A stretch of 64,000 nucleotides of DNA from assembly GCF_900091445.1 (NCBI RefSeq), contig NZ_LT607733.1, forward strand, positions 5,049,001-5,113,000. The letters run 5' to 3'. Position 1 is the stretch's first letter. Each line of letters begins with the position of its first letter. The position numbers and the translations under genes were made by a program. The notes under the pieces were generated by a model that was not told the DNA's origin, searched no databases, and saw only the letters and a list, made by a program, of their open reading frames with translations. The DNA is from Micromonospora echinofusca. Lineage in GTDB: Bacteria > Actinomycetota > Actinomycetes > Mycobacteriales > Micromonosporaceae. This document shows, in pieces, positions 63,594-64,000 of this stretch.

Positions 63594-64000
63594 TCATCCG
63601 TCGACGCGGTAGGCGGCGAGGACCGTCTCGGAGATCAGGTGCGGGGCGTCCGCCCGGTCCACCTGCCCGCTGGCCACGTCGACGGCGGCGCCCTTCATGA
63701 TGTGGTGCAGGACGCTGGTCAGCCAGCTGGCCGGGAGGTCGACCCGGAACACCCCCTCGTCCTGGCCCCGGCGGATCAGCTGGTCGACGCGCCGCGCCGG
63801 CTCGGCGTGCAACTCGTGCACGCGCTCGGGCGGCAGGGACGCCTGCGCCGCCTCCAGGACGGCGCTCGACTGGGCGATCAGCAGCCAGCTCGACCGGATC
63901 AGGACACGCAGCGCGTCCCGTGGGTCGCCGGTCAGGTCGAGGCCCGCCAGGAGCTCCTCCCCCTCGGCCAGCACCCGGGTCAGCGCGGCCTCGACCAGGG
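63594..64000 (-). CDS. TetR-family regulator, C-terminal part (cut by window edge)
   Basis: About 135 residues are visible and the frame is open to the edge, so the N-terminal DNA-binding domain is outside. The visible part is helical and reads like the ligand-binding domain of a TetR repressor: DPRDALRVLIRSSWLLIAQS, RRVDQLIRRGQDEGVFRVDLPASWLTSVLHHIMKGA. The EGVFRVDLP element is typical of the family. It is convergent with the oxygenase gene. Target unknown. Confidence 0.75.
   Translation of the reverse strand, partial: LVEAALTRVLAEGEELLAGLDLTGDPRDALRVLIRSSWLLIAQSSAVLEAAQASLPPERVHELHAEPARRVDQLIRRGQDEGVFRVDLPASWLTSVLHHIMKGAAVDVASGQVDRADAPHLISETVLAAYRVDG

Overview
The window is very GC-rich (well over 70% by eye), with GC-saturated third codon positions, frequent GTG/TTG starts, SARP and LAL regulators, and many 1-8 bp gene overlaps. 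This points to a filamentous actinomycete. Frequent CGTAC-type codons suggest Micromonosporaceae, but that is an impression, not a phylogeny. Essentially the whole window is specialised metabolism: at least two, probably three, biosynthetic systems lie side by side, and the left edge cuts a type I PKS while the right edge cuts a TetR-type regulator.

Left block (1-19.6 kb, minus strand): a SARP regulator heads an apparent operon of FcoT-like thioesterase, acyl-CoA/ACP ligase, acyl-CoA carboxylase beta subunit, a one-module PKS and a PKS with two modules visible. All three modules are KS-AT-DH-KR(-ACP), so they should install C=C bonds, which is the alpha,beta-unsaturated acyl chain an FcoT/ScoD-type enzyme uses. 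Divergent from it (19.9-23.7 kb, plus) is an azoline/azole pair: a leader-binding/YcaO cyclodehydratase and a SagB-type dehydrogenase. A response regulator and histidine kinase (3' ends overlapping) and an ECF sigma factor follow.

Middle block (26.9-41.9 kb, minus strand): one 15-kb co-directional run ending at a strong hairpin: KAS III, secreted His/Met-containing protein, copper P1B ATPase with duplicated metal-binding domains, alpha/beta hydrolase, ScoE-like isonitrile-forming Fe/2-oxoglutarate enzyme, stand-alone ACP, NRPS (C-A-PCP-TE), MFS exporter, and a siderophore-type ABC importer (binding lipoprotein, permease, ATPase). With the ligase and FcoT of the left block, this completes the gene set known for isonitrile lipopeptides (ScoB-ScoE plus NRPS), here joined to PKS modules and copper genes. 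The natural reading is a polyketide-extended isonitrile metallophore with its own export, re-import and copper handling.

Bridge (42.3-49.6 kb): a small S/T-rich protein coupled to a histidine-kinase-like protein without its phospho-acceptor His, an IPP-isomerase-like protein without its catalytic Cys and Glu, a large LAL regulator, a type II thioesterase, an unrecognised 74-residue peptide, and a second SARP with atypical codon use and operator-like tandem repeats.

Right block (49.8-64 kb): a P450 diverges from a 3-hydroxyacyl-CoA dehydrogenase / YbaK-like deacylase / PPOX operon. Facing it is an operon of A-PCP-reductase NRPS, an L/F-tRNA-protein transferase (Aat) homologue, GNAT-like protein, O-methyltransferase, acyl-CoA dehydrogenase and heme-oxygenase-fold protein. 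Aat plus A-PCP-R resembles the tRNA-utilising peptide-aldehyde system described from Streptomyces lividans (livipeptin), but with more tailoring genes. A LuxR regulator, an IPNS-like oxygenase and the TetR fragment close the window.
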